Shown here piece after piece: positions 31,821-40,984 of a stretch of DNA of 64,000 nt; the stretch's first letter is position 1, and the number at the start of each line of letters is the position of its first letter. The translations under genes were made by a program, and so were the position numbers. Origin of the DNA: Hyphococcus sp. (GTDB lineage Bacteria > Pseudomonadota > Alphaproteobacteria > Caulobacterales > Parvularculaceae); assembly GCA_021776415.1 (NCBI GenBank), contig JAJFFY010000081.1, positions 1-64,000 of the forward strand. The letters are read 5' to 3'. The notes below the pieces were generated by a model, which was not told the DNA's origin, made no database searches, and worked only from the letters and a program-made list of their open reading frames with translations.

Positions 31821-33503
31821 ATGACTGACCCCCGCAAAAACGCCCGCACTGTTCGCGCACCGCGCGGGAGTGAGATTACCGCCAAGCACTGGGTCACCGA
31901 AGCGCCCATGCGCATGTTGATGAACAATCTCGATCCGGATGTCGCGGAAAACCCCCATGAGCTGGTTGTCTATGGCGGCATCGGCCGCGCCGCGCGGACG
32001 TGGAACGATTTCGATAAAATCGTCGCGTCGCTGAAAGAGCTGAACGACGATGAAACCCTGCTGGTGCAGTCGGGCAAGCCGGTCGGGGTTTTCAAAACCC
32101 ATAAAGATGCGCCCCGCGTCCTCATCGCTAATTCCAATCTCGTGCCGCACTGGGCGACCTGGGATCATTTCAATGAACTCGATCGCAAGGGCCTGATGAT
32201 GTACGGCCAGATGACGGCGGGCTCGTGGATTTATATTGGCAGCCAGGGTATTGTTCAGGGCACGTATGAAACATTCATGGAAGCCGGCCGACAGCACTTT
32301 GGCGGCGCTTTAAAAGGCAAATGGATATTGACCGCCGGCCTTGGCGGCATGGGTGGGGCCCAGCCCCTTGCAGCCGCGCTGGCGGGCGCCTCAAGCCTGA
32401 CGGTTGAATGCGATGAAGACCACATCGATTTCCGTCTGCGCACCGGCTATGTCGACGCCAAGGCGACCAGCCTCGACGAAGCGCTGGCGATGATCAACGG
32501 CTGGACCGCTGCGGGCGAGGCAAAATCTGTCGGCCTTCTCGGCAACGCCGCCGATATTTTTCCTGAACTGGCGGCGCGCGCCAAAGACGATCCCAAAGCG
32601 CGACCGGACATCGTCACCGACCAGACCTCCGCCCATGATGTTCGCAACGGCTATCTGCCGCAAGGCTGGACCATGGCGCAGTGGCGCGAGAAACGTGAGA
32701 GCGCGCCGGGCGAAGTTGAACGCGCCGCGCGCGCCTCAATCAAAGTCCATGTACAGGCGATGCTGGATTTCTGGCATGCAGGCGTGCCGACGCTCGATTA
32801 TGGCAACAATATTCGTCAGGTCGCCAAGGAAGAAGGGCTGGAGAATGCGTTCGACTTTCCGGGCTTCGTACCGGCATATGTTCGGCCGCTGTTCTGCCGC
32901 GGTATTGGTCCGTTTCGTTGGGCGGCGCTCTCCGGCGACCCAGAAGATATTTACAAGACAGATGCGAAGGTCAAAGAGATGATCCCCGACGATCCGCACC
33001 TTCACAACTGGCTCGACATGGCGCGAGAGCGGATTTCGTTTCAGGGCCTGCCCGCGCGCATCTGTTGGGTTGGCCTCGGCCAGCGCCATCGGCTCGGCCT
33101 TGCGTTTAACGAAATGGTGAAGTCCGGCGAATTATCCGCCCCCGTCGTTATCGGCCGCGACCATCTAGATTCCGGCTCGGTCGCCTCGCCCAACCGCGAG
33201 ACCGAGGCGATGCTGGATGGGTCCGACGCGGTCTCCGACTGGCCGTTGTTGAATGCATTGCTCAACTGCGCCTCGGGCGCCACCTGGGTATCGCTGCATC
33301 ATGGCGGCGGCGTCGGTATGGGCTTTTCACAACATGCCGGCATGGTGATCGTTGCGGACGGCACCGACGACGCGGCGCGGCGTATTGAGCGCGTGTTGTG
33401 GAACGATCCGGCATCGGGCGTGATGCGCCATGCCGATGCCGGCTATGAAATCGCCAAAGACTGCGCGGTTGAACATGGCCTCAACCTGCCTGGCATTATC
33501 TAA
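31821..33503 (+). CDS. hutU: urocanate hydratase
   Basis: [65 protein letters not shown]. Confidence 0.97.
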   Translation: MTDPRKNARTVRAPRGSEITAKHWVTEAPMRMLMNNLDPDVAENPHELVVYGGIGRAARTWNDFDKIVASLKELNDDETLLVQSGKPVGVFKTHKDAPRVLIANSNLVPHWATWDHFNELDRKGLMMYGQMTAGSWIYIGSQGIVQGTYETFMEAGRQHFGGALKGKWILTAGLGGMGGAQPLAAALAGASSLTVECDEDHIDFRLRTGYVDAKATSLDEALAMINGWTAAGEAKSVGLLGNAADIFPELAARAKDDPKARPDIVTDQTSAHDVRNGYLPQGWTMAQWREKRESAPGEVERAARASIKVHVQAMLDFWHAGVPTLDYGNNIRQVAKEEGLENAFDFPGFVPAYVRPLFCRGIGPFRWAALSGDPEDIYKTDAKVKEMIPDDPHLHNWLDMARERISFQGLPARICWVGLGQRHRLGLAFNEMVKSGELSAPVVIGRDHLDSGSVASPNRETEAMLDGSDAVSDWPLLNALLNCASGATWVSLHHGGGVGMGFSQHAGMVIVADGTDDAARRIERVLWNDPASGVMRHADAGYEIAKDCAVEHGLNLPGII

Positions 33504-34294
33504 TGCCCGATCTATCAGTAAGCGGAATATCACTCCACTATGAGGTCGAAGGCAGTGGTCCACCGCTGGTCCTTGTCGCCGGGCTCAGCAGCGACGGCGC
33601 CAGTTGGGCGCCGGTGACGCCACATTTGACGCCCCACGCCAAGCTAATCCTGCCAGACAATCGCGGCTGCGGGCAAACACAAACCAACGCTGGCGAAGTG
33701 ACGATTGAAGCGATTGCCGATGATATTATCGCCCTGCTCGATCACCTTGAAATTGAACAGGCGAACATCCTCGGTCACTCCATGGGCGGCGTCATCGCCA
33801 TGACCATCGCCGCGCGGCGCCCGGACCGATTGCGCCGGCTGGTCCTGTCGGCGACAACCCCGACGGTCCCGCCGCGGGCGCGCTCGATCATTGAAACCCT
33901 GGTCAGCCTACGCGAGGCCGGCGCCCCGGAAGAAGACTGGTATCGTTCATTCTTCCACTGGTTGTTTCACCCGGCATTTTTCGAAAGCGAAGCAGCGGTC
34001 GCCGCCGCCATCGCCATGGCCAGAGCCTACCCCCACGCCCAAAGCCCCGGCGATATGCGCCGGCAAGTTGATGCGCTGCGGGATTATGACGCCAGCGCCC
34101 TGCCCGCGCAGATTAAAGCCGAAACACTAATTCTCGCCGGTGAAGCTGATCTTCTGTTTCCGCCGCAGGCGATTGCGCAAAACTTCCGCCCACTGAAGAA
34201 CCATCGGATTGAAATCCTGCCCGACGCCGCACACTCGCAGCAATGGGACCAGCCGCAAGCCTTTGCGCGCGCTGTTGTTCGGTTTTTGAGGTAG
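33503..34294 (+). CDS. alpha/beta hydrolase, cotranscribed with hutU
   Basis: TAATG overlap with hutU; LVLVAGLSSDGASWAPV, ILGHSMGGVIAMTI, DAAHSQQWDQP. Confidence 0.9.
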   Translation: MPDLSVSGISLHYEVEGSGPPLVLVAGLSSDGASWAPVTPHLTPHAKLILPDNRGCGQTQTNAGEVTIEAIADDIIALLDHLEIEQANILGHSMGGVIAMTIAARRPDRLRRLVLSATTPTVPPRARSIIETLVSLREAGAPEEDWYRSFFHWLFHPAFFESEAAVAAAIAMARAYPHAQSPGDMRRQVDALRDYDASALPAQIKAETLILAGEADLLFPPQAIAQNFRPLKNHRIEILPDAAHSQQWDQPQAFARAVVRFLR

Positions 34295-34354
34295 AGGATT
34301 GCCGTGAATTTTCGATGTATAAAATGTTTCATGGTTGCACCACCTTACCCACTA

Positions 34355-34485
34355 CGTCATCCCGGATGCAATGCAGCATGAAATGCTGCTTCGCTGGTCC
34401 GGGATCTCTCGAGGGTTCGGACCTGTCGCAAGAGATCCCGTGCTAGCAGTGCATCACTTCGTGCTGCACAGCACACGGGATGACG
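34355..34485. repeat. 131-bp composite palindromic intergenic repeat
   Basis: Outer inverted repeat CGTCATCCCG...CGGGATGACG enclosing internal hairpins GCAGCAT-gaa-ATGCTGC, GATCTC...GAGATC and CCCGTGC...GCACACGGG. Confidence 0.85.
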
Positions 34486-35068
34486 AAGATGGATAGAGGG
34501 GCAGGATAACGGCGGGCGAAAAACGCCAAATCCACACAACCCCGACACGAATCGAATCTTCGATTTTGCAACCCTGAGAGGGTAGTCTTTGATAAAACCT
34601 ATATTTGGTGAAAAGTTATCCTCACGGGTTTTAGTGGTCTTATGCTCTCTCCCAACGTCGAAATGCGGCCCTGACACCGGCGACATGGCTCACGAAGAGC
34701 GTCGCGAAAACCAACCGGCTCTTTCAGCGTTCATGCGCAGGGAATGCGAGTTCGCTTGCGTGGGCTCTTTGACATTGTGAATATGTAGGCGGCGACGACG
34801 GTTCGCGCATTGCGGGCTCTCTTTTTAAGGTGGGACCGTTGCGCCGTTACAGCGAGGATATTGGCCCTCAACGGTTCCAGTTGAGTATGCGCAGTTTTTG
34901 CGCTAAATCTCAGTCTGCGAAACGGATAGCGCTCGTTGCCAAGAAAAATGGCCGCCCAAAAGATCTGGGTGTCAGAGCGCGGACCGGGAACGCCTTGGCG
35001 TTGAGAAAAATCAACGCTATAGGGCGCGCCGTCGCAACCGGTCGAAGCGCTGCGGCTGCGAGAAAAAT

Positions 35069-35109
35069 GCTCGCCAACGCACTTTGTAACCAGACAAAGT
35101 TGGGCGAGC
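35069..35109 (+). promoter_or_regulatory. strong hairpin in 5' leader immediately before TonB-receptor start
   Basis: GCTCGCC-aacgc-ACTTTGT-aaccag-ACAAAGT-tg-GGCGAGC, ending 4 nt before ATG at 35114. Confidence 0.55.
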
Positions 35110-35113
35110 CCCC

Positions 35114-37348
35114 ATGAAAAACCTGATGAGCTGCACCGCTCTGGCGAGCGGGCTATTTTACAGTAGCGCCTTTGCGCAAACCGAAACGCAAACCACACTG
35201 CCGGTGACTAGAGATGTGATCACCGTGACGGCCCTGCGCCGTGTGCAGTCGCCGCAAGATGTCAGCGTCGCCTTGAGCGTGCTGTCTGGCGCAGAGCTGA
35301 TTGATCTTGGCGTCGATACGCTCAACGGGCTTGAGAATTTCACGCCCAATCTCGAGATCGAAAGCCAGTTTGGCGGCGGCCAGCCGAGTTATTCCATTCG
35401 CGGCGTCGGGTTTCGCGACTATGCGACGTTGAACGCGCCAACTGTCGGCATTTACGTTGACGATGTAGCGTTTCCGGTTCCGGTGATGACGCAAGGGGTG
35501 CTGTTCGATGTGGAGCGCGTCGAAATTTTGCGCGGACCGCAAGGCACGCTTTATGGCCGCAACACAACCGGCGGCGCGATTAAGGTCATCTCCGCGCGCC
35601 CGACCGACGAATTCCATGCCGGCCTGGTGGTTGAAGGCGGACGCTTTGGCCGCGTCGATACGGAAGGGTTTGTTTCCGGTCCGGTGAGCGAGACCGTCCG
35701 CATCAGGCTCTCCGGCGCCAGCGCCCATGGCGGCGGCTGGCAAACCAACCGTGAGACCGGCGAGGAAATCGGCGATGCGGAGAAATATGCCCTGCGCGGC
35801 CTCATTGAGGTCGACTTATCGGAAAATATTGAGGCGCTGATCAATCTCCATGGCTTTATGGATGATTCCGACGGGCTTGGCTTGCAGCTGTTCAACCCGT
35901 CCGTCTTCGGCCCGGCCGCTCATACGGACCGTCGCGAGACCAGTTTTGGCTCGTCCGATGAATTTGCAACGCTGGTCGGTTTTGACGCCTGGCAACATCC
36001 GTTCCGCAACAACGAAGGCTGGGGTGCAAGCCTGACGCTTAACGCCGCGCTCGGCGATGTTGATCTCACCTATATCGGCTCCTTTGAGACACTAAACCGA
36101 AAAGAATTCAACGACTGGGATGCGCTGACCATTGGCGCCGCCGGGGTGTTCTTCCAAAGCAGCGTTGAGGTGACCTCGCATGAGCTTCGCATCAGCGGCG
36201 AGACGGCAAATCAGATTCGCTGGGTCGGCGGGTTTTATTATAGCGACGAAGACCTGAATGAGATCTATCAGTCCGATTTTGTTGCAAGCTTCGGCCCCGG
36301 CTTCGCCGTCACCACGCCTTACAAGCAAGACGTCCGCACGCTCGCAGCTTATCTGCATACAGATTTCGATATCACCGATAGGGTCACTCTCGTTGCCGGC
36401 GTCCGTTATGAGGATGAAGAACGACGTCTTCGTGATCTTGGCACGTTTGCTACCGGTTTTGACACACTCAACTTTGCCAATGGGACGGTGGATGGCACTC
36501 TGGAGAACCGGGACCTCAATTCCGACAATGTCAGTGGCAAGATCGGCGTCAATATCAAGCCCGCAAAGGATATCCTGCTCTATGCATCCTACAGCCGCGG
36601 CATAAAATCAGGCGGATTTACCGCCTACAATACGCTCAACCCTCGCGCGGTAGACCCTTTTACGCCAGAAAAGCTCAACGCCTATGAGGCGGGGTTTAAA
36701 ACCCAATTTGCCGATGGCGTAGTGACGATGAACGGCGCGGTTTATTACTATGATTATAAGGACCAGCAAGTTCAGTCGGCGATCTTCGACGCCGGGACCG
36801 GCGCGATTGTCGGCCGTATCGTCAATGCCCCGGAAAGCGAAATCTATGGTGCGGAGTTGGAGCTCACCTATCGCCCGGCGCCATGGCTGACGATTGGACA
36901 ATCGCTCGGCTACAAGAGCGGCGAGTTTCAATCCTTCACCGATCTCGACACCGCCGCAACCGCTGCAGCATCAACCGAGATTCTGATCGACCGGGCGGGA
37001 CAGGATTTGGGTTTTCCAAATCTCGGCTATAAAGGCTTCGTCGCCGCGCAAATACCGGTTGCGCAAACATGGCGCCTGGGCGGACGGGTGGACTATTCCT
37101 ATCGCGACGAGCTTGCCTTGCCGCTACTTGGCTCGGATTATCTGGTCGATGATTACTGGCTCACTAACGCACAACTCACTTTCGGGCCGCAAAATGATCG
37201 CTGGGAAATCGCGCTTTGGGGCCGCAATATTTTCAATACCGATTTCGATGAAACCCGCAATTTCTTCATCGCCCCCGGCGGCGTCGCCGATGTCGCCGCG
37301 CCCGGCCAGCCAGCAATCTATGGCGCACGGCTGTCGATCCGGCATTGA
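35114..37348 (+). CDS. TonB-dependent receptor
   Basis: Signal peptide, TonB box-like DVITVTA, plug QGTLYGRNTTGGAIKVIS, C-terminal barrel strands ending GARLSIRH. Confidence 0.95.
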   Translation: MKNLMSCTALASGLFYSSAFAQTETQTTLPVTRDVITVTALRRVQSPQDVSVALSVLSGAELIDLGVDTLNGLENFTPNLEIESQFGGGQPSYSIRGVGFRDYATLNAPTVGIYVDDVAFPVPVMTQGVLFDVERVEILRGPQGTLYGRNTTGGAIKVISARPTDEFHAGLVVEGGRFGRVDTEGFVSGPVSETVRIRLSGASAHGGGWQTNRETGEEIGDAEKYALRGLIEVDLSENIEALINLHGFMDDSDGLGLQLFNPSVFGPAAHTDRRETSFGSSDEFATLVGFDAWQHPFRNNEGWGASLTLNAALGDVDLTYIGSFETLNRKEFNDWDALTIGAAGVFFQSSVEVTSHELRISGETANQIRWVGGFYYSDEDLNEIYQSDFVASFGPGFAVTTPYKQDVRTLAAYLHTDFDITDRVTLVAGVRYEDEERRLRDLGTFATGFDTLNFANGTVDGTLENRDLNSDNVSGKIGVNIKPAKDILLYASYSRGIKSGGFTAYNTLNPRAVDPFTPEKLNAYEAGFKTQFADGVVTMNGAVYYYDYKDQQVQSAIFDAGTGAIVGRIVNAPESEIYGAELELTYRPAPWLTIGQSLGYKSGEFQSFTDLDTAATAAASTEILIDRAGQDLGFPNLGYKGFVAAQIPVAQTWRLGGRVDYSYRDELALPLLGSDYLVDDYWLTNAQLTFGPQNDRWEIALWGRNIFNTDFDETRNFFIAPGGVADVAAPGQPAIYGARLSIRH

Positions 37349-37411
37349 GGGATTATCGCTAGTTTTGAGGATAAGAATCAGGCGCTTATGCTAGCTTCTT
37401 GATATTGCCTT

Positions 37412-37514
37412 TAGAGCGCCGGGCGAAAAAGTGGGAACCGGTTTTTCGTAAAACCGGCGCGCAACAAAGAAACTAGAGCCCCGGGCGATTCCAATTAATC
37501 GCCCGGGGCTCTAG
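37412..37514 (+). repeat. two-hairpin interspersed repeat, copy D
   Basis: TAGAGCGCCGGG-CGAAAAAGTGGGAACCGGTTTTTCG-TAAAACCGGCGC-GCAACAAAGAAACTAGAG-CCCCGGGCGATT...AATCGCCCGGGGCTCTAG. Confidence 0.9.
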
Positions 37515-37559
37515 GCGATGTAAACGGGCGCGGCGCGCCCAAAAAAGTGATGGAGACCC

Positions 37560-40145
37560 ATGGCTGGGCGAGCGACCACTGTGATTGCGTTGAGCCTGCG
37601 CGGAGTTGTCGCCTTCGTCGCCTGGCTTTGCATTGTTGCGGCCGCAGGGATTGCTTTGTCACCGGCGAACGCCGCTGGCGCGCTCAATGTCGGCCTCCAG
37701 CTTGAGCCGCCCAATCTCGATCCGACCAGCGGCGCGGCGGCGGCGATTGATGACATTGTCTACGCTAATGTTTTTGAAGGGCTGACCCGGATCACCGAAG
37801 ACGGCAATGTCGCGCCGGCGCTGGCTACGCGCTGGACCATATCCGCAGACGGACGGATTTACGAATTTAAGCTTCGCCGCAATGTGCGTTTTCATGACGG
37901 CTCAGATTTTGGCGCCGACGATGTCGTCTTCACTTTTGATCGCGCTCGAAGTGCAACATCGACTAACGCCCAGCGGCCAATTTTTGAGCGCATTGAAACC
38001 GTGACGGCGGTTAATCCGTTCACGGTTCGCATCACCTTAAAAGAACCGCTCGGCGCCTTTCCGATTTATCTCGGTTGGGGCGATGCTGTGATAGTTGCGC
38101 AAAACAGCGCCGCGAGTAATGCAACCCACCCGATCGGGACCGGGCCGTTCAAATTTCAACGCTGGCGCAAGGGCGCCTCGGTCACGCTTGTGCGCAATGA
38201 AAACTATTGGGGCGCACGCGCGCATCTTGATCAAATCAACTTCATTTTCATCCCCGATCCGACCGCCGCCTTCGCCGCACTGATGGCTGGCGATGTCGAT
38301 GGCTTTCCCAATTACCCGGCGGCGGAAAACCTGGCGCTAATCGAAAGAGATCAACGATTTCAAATCGTTTTCGGCGCCGGCGAAGGTGAAATGTTAGTCG
38401 CGATAAACAACGCTAAGGCGCCTTTTAACGATATTCGCATCCGCCGTGCGCTGAATTATGCGATCGACAAGCAGGCGGTGATCGACGCTGGCCTGTTCGG
38501 TTACGGCACGCCCCTCGGCAGCCATTTCTCGCCACATCATCCGGCCTATATCGACCTTTCAAATCGCTACGCCTACGCCCCGGTGCAAGCGCGCCGCGTT
38601 CTCACTGATGCGGGCTTTGCCGACGGCTTTACAACAACACTGACCCTGCCGCCGCCGGCATATGCGCGGCGCGGCGGCGAGATTATCGCCGCACAGCTGG
38701 AGGCTGTCGGCATCGATGTGACGATCCGCAATCTTGAATGGGCGCAGTGGCTTGAACAGGTGTTTTCAAACAAAGCGTATGATCTGACCATCGTCTCGCA
38801 CACCGAGCCGCTTGATATCGATATCTATGCGCGCGACGATTATTATTTTCAGTACAACAACGAAAACTTCAATCACCTAATCGCTGAATTGCGCAAGACC
38901 TCTGATGAAGCACAGCGCAACCAACTCTATGGCGAGGCGCAACGCATCCTCGCTGACGACGCCGTCAATATCTGGCTAGCCTCGTCTCCAAAGATCGCGG
39001 TGTGGTCCAAAGATGTCTCCGGCGTCTGGGCTCATGCGCCGTTGCAGGCGAATGATTTTACCAAAGCCGACATCGCCAATCGCGCGCCCGTGCTTGCTGC
39101 GGGCGAGGCAAAGCCTGCCCTGCCCGCTTTTACGATTTTGTTCGTGTTAGCGGCGGCGGCGGCCATTGCGGTGATCTATTTCAGCCGCGCCAGCCCAGCG
39201 TTTCTCGCCAGCCGCCTCGCCGGGATGGCGGCGACGCTGGCGGCCGCGTCAGTGGTCATATTTTTGCTGATCGAAGTGGCGCCGGGCGATCCGGCTGCGT
39301 ACATGATGGGCCTGAACGCCGATCCGGCGTCGATCGCGGCGCTGAAAGCCGAACTCGGCCTCAATCAGCCGGCTTATATTCGATATTTCACCTGGATCGG
39401 CGGGTTGATGACCGGTGATTTCGGCGTCAGCTACACCTATCGCGTGCCGGTCGCCGATTTGATCGCCGAGCGGTTTTGGGTGTCGCTGCCGTTGGCGATG
39501 TTGGCGTTTGTAATTTCCACAGCGATCGGCATCCCCGCCGGCGTCATGGCGGCCGCGCGTAGGGGCCGGCCCGGCGGCCGCGCCATCATTACCGCGGCGC
39601 AGGCCGGGGTCGCGGTTCCAAATTTCTGGCTGGCAATCTTGCTGGTGTTGATCTTTGCGGTCGGCATCCGATGGTTTTCCGCCGGCGGCTTTCCGGGATG
39701 GGACGCCGGGCTCCTGCCCGGACTAAAGGCGTTGTTCCTGCCGTCGATTGCACTAGCCTTGCCGCAAGCGGCGATCCTGACACAAATCATGCGCACATCA
39801 ATGCTCGATGTTATGGACAATGATTATGTCCGCACCGCGCGCGCCAAGGGCCTTTCCCAGACCCAAGTCCTGCGCCGTCATGCGCTGCGCAATGCATTGA
39901 TCCCGGTCCTGACCATTCTTGGTCTGCAATTTGGCTTTCTGCTCGCAGGCAGCATCATCGTCGAGAATGTGTTCTATCTTCCGGGCCTCGGCCGGCTGGT
40001 GTTTCAGAGCATTGTCCAGCGCGACCTGATCGTCGTTAAAAGCATCGTTATCGTTCTGGTCTTTGCGGTTATTGCGACCGCGTTTTTCATTGACCTCGCC
40101 TATGGCATCGTCGATCCGCGCCTGCGACGGCGAGGCGCATCATGA
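37560..40145 (+). CDS. fusion: family-5 peptide substrate-binding protein + DppB-type ABC permease
   Basis: N-half GALNVGLQLEPPNLDPTSGAAAAIDDIVYANVFEGLTRI; C-half permease VRTARAKGLSQTQVLRRHALRNALIPVLTILGLQFGFLLAGSIIVENVF; no stop between. Confidence 0.93.
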   Translation: MAGRATTVIALSLRGVVAFVAWLCIVAAAGIALSPANAAGALNVGLQLEPPNLDPTSGAAAAIDDIVYANVFEGLTRITEDGNVAPALATRWTISADGRIYEFKLRRNVRFHDGSDFGADDVVFTFDRARSATSTNAQRPIFERIETVTAVNPFTVRITLKEPLGAFPIYLGWGDAVIVAQNSAASNATHPIGTGPFKFQRWRKGASVTLVRNENYWGARAHLDQINFIFIPDPTAAFAALMAGDVDGFPNYPAAENLALIERDQRFQIVFGAGEGEMLVAINNAKAPFNDIRIRRALNYAIDKQAVIDAGLFGYGTPLGSHFSPHHPAYIDLSNRYAYAPVQARRVLTDAGFADGFTTTLTLPPPAYARRGGEIIAAQLEAVGIDVTIRNLEWAQWLEQVFSNKAYDLTIVSHTEPLDIDIYARDDYYFQYNNENFNHLIAELRKTSDEAQRNQLYGEAQRILADDAVNIWLASSPKIAVWSKDVSGVWAHAPLQANDFTKADIANRAPVLAAGEAKPALPAFTILFVLAAAAAIAVIYFSRASPAFLASRLAGMAATLAAASVVIFLLIEVAPGDPAAYMMGLNADPASIAALKAELGLNQPAYIRYFTWIGGLMTGDFGVSYTYRVPVADLIAERFWVSLPLAMLAFVISTAIGIPAGVMAAARRGRPGGRAIITAAQAGVAVPNFWLAILLVLIFAVGIRWFSAGGFPGWDAGLLPGLKALFLPSIALALPQAAILTQIMRTSMLDVMDNDYVRTARAKGLSQTQVLRRHALRNALIPVLTILGLQFGFLLAGSIIVENVFYLPGLGRLVFQSIVQRDLIVVKSIVIVLVFAVIATAFFIDLAYGIVDPRLRRRGAS

Positions 40146-40984
40146 CCGGCGCCGTCTCCGCAACAAAGCGTCGAAGCGATCCCAGCTTTCTCGCCGGCGC
40201 CGCGATCACCGTGACATTCATCGCTTTGGCGTTCGCGTCCTTGGTATGGACGCCTTATGATGTCGCAGCGCTTGATATCGGGGCGCAGTTTTCCGCGCCC
40301 TCGCCCAGCCATTGGTTCGGCACCAACCATCTTGGCCGCGATGTCTTGTCGATGATCATGGTCGGCGCGCAAACCTCTATCGCGGTCGCCTTTCTGGCGG
40401 TCGGCATCGGGCTCGCCGTCGGCGTCCCGCTCGGCCTTTGCGCCGCCGCCTCTGGCGGGTTTGCCGACGAGGCGCTGATGCGCTCAGGCGATCTGATCTT
40501 TGCTTTTCCGGCGATTATCCTGGCGATTTTAATCACCGCGATCTTCGGCGCGACGGCAACCAATGCGATCATCGCGATCGGGGTTTTCAATATTCCGGTG
40601 TTTGCCCGGCTGAGCCGCGGCGCTGCCCTGCCTTTGTGGACAGCTGGCTATGTTATGGCGGCGCGCACGGTGGGAAAAAATCGCTTTGAAATTTCTGTTG
40701 AGCATATCTTCCCGAACCTCGCTCATCTTCTGATTGTTCAGGCTACGATCCAATTTTCCCTCGCCATTCTGGCCGAGGCCGGGCTTGCCTATGTCGGGCT
40801 TGGCGCTCAGCCGCCAACGCCAAGTTGGGGGCGCATGCTGGCCGAGAGCCAGACCATGGTCAGCTTTGCACCATGGCTGGTTTTATTTCCTGGCCTTGCG
40901 ATCTTTGTGTTTGTGCTCGGCTTGAACCTCCTTGGCGACGGCCTGCGTCATCGGCTGGACCCACGACGTGAGCGGGGGCATTAG
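40142..40984 (+). CDS. DppC-type ABC permease
   Basis: WFGTNHLGRDVLSMIMVGAQTSIAVAF...MAARTVGKNRFEISVEHIFPNLAHLLIVQATIQFSLAILAEAGLAYVGLGAQPPTPSWG. Confidence 0.94.
   Translation: MTGAVSATKRRSDPSFLAGAAITVTFIALAFASLVWTPYDVAALDIGAQFSAPSPSHWFGTNHLGRDVLSMIMVGAQTSIAVAFLAVGIGLAVGVPLGLCAAASGGFADEALMRSGDLIFAFPAIILAILITAIFGATATNAIIAIGVFNIPVFARLSRGAALPLWTAGYVMAARTVGKNRFEISVEHIFPNLAHLLIVQATIQFSLAILAEAGLAYVGLGAQPPTPSWGRMLAESQTMVSFAPWLVLFPGLAIFVFVLGLNLLGDGLRHRLDPRRERGH

Noticed and set aside
34550-34600. Sequence cgaatcgaatcttcgattttgcaaccctgag resembling a tRNA T-arm remnant
   Set aside because: Could not fold a cloverleaf or find acceptor/anticodon arms.
34830-35117. 95-aa ORF overlapping the TonB-receptor start
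   Set aside because: No recognisable family, basic composition atypical of a soluble protein, and it overlaps a strong hairpin; left as an alternative explanation only.
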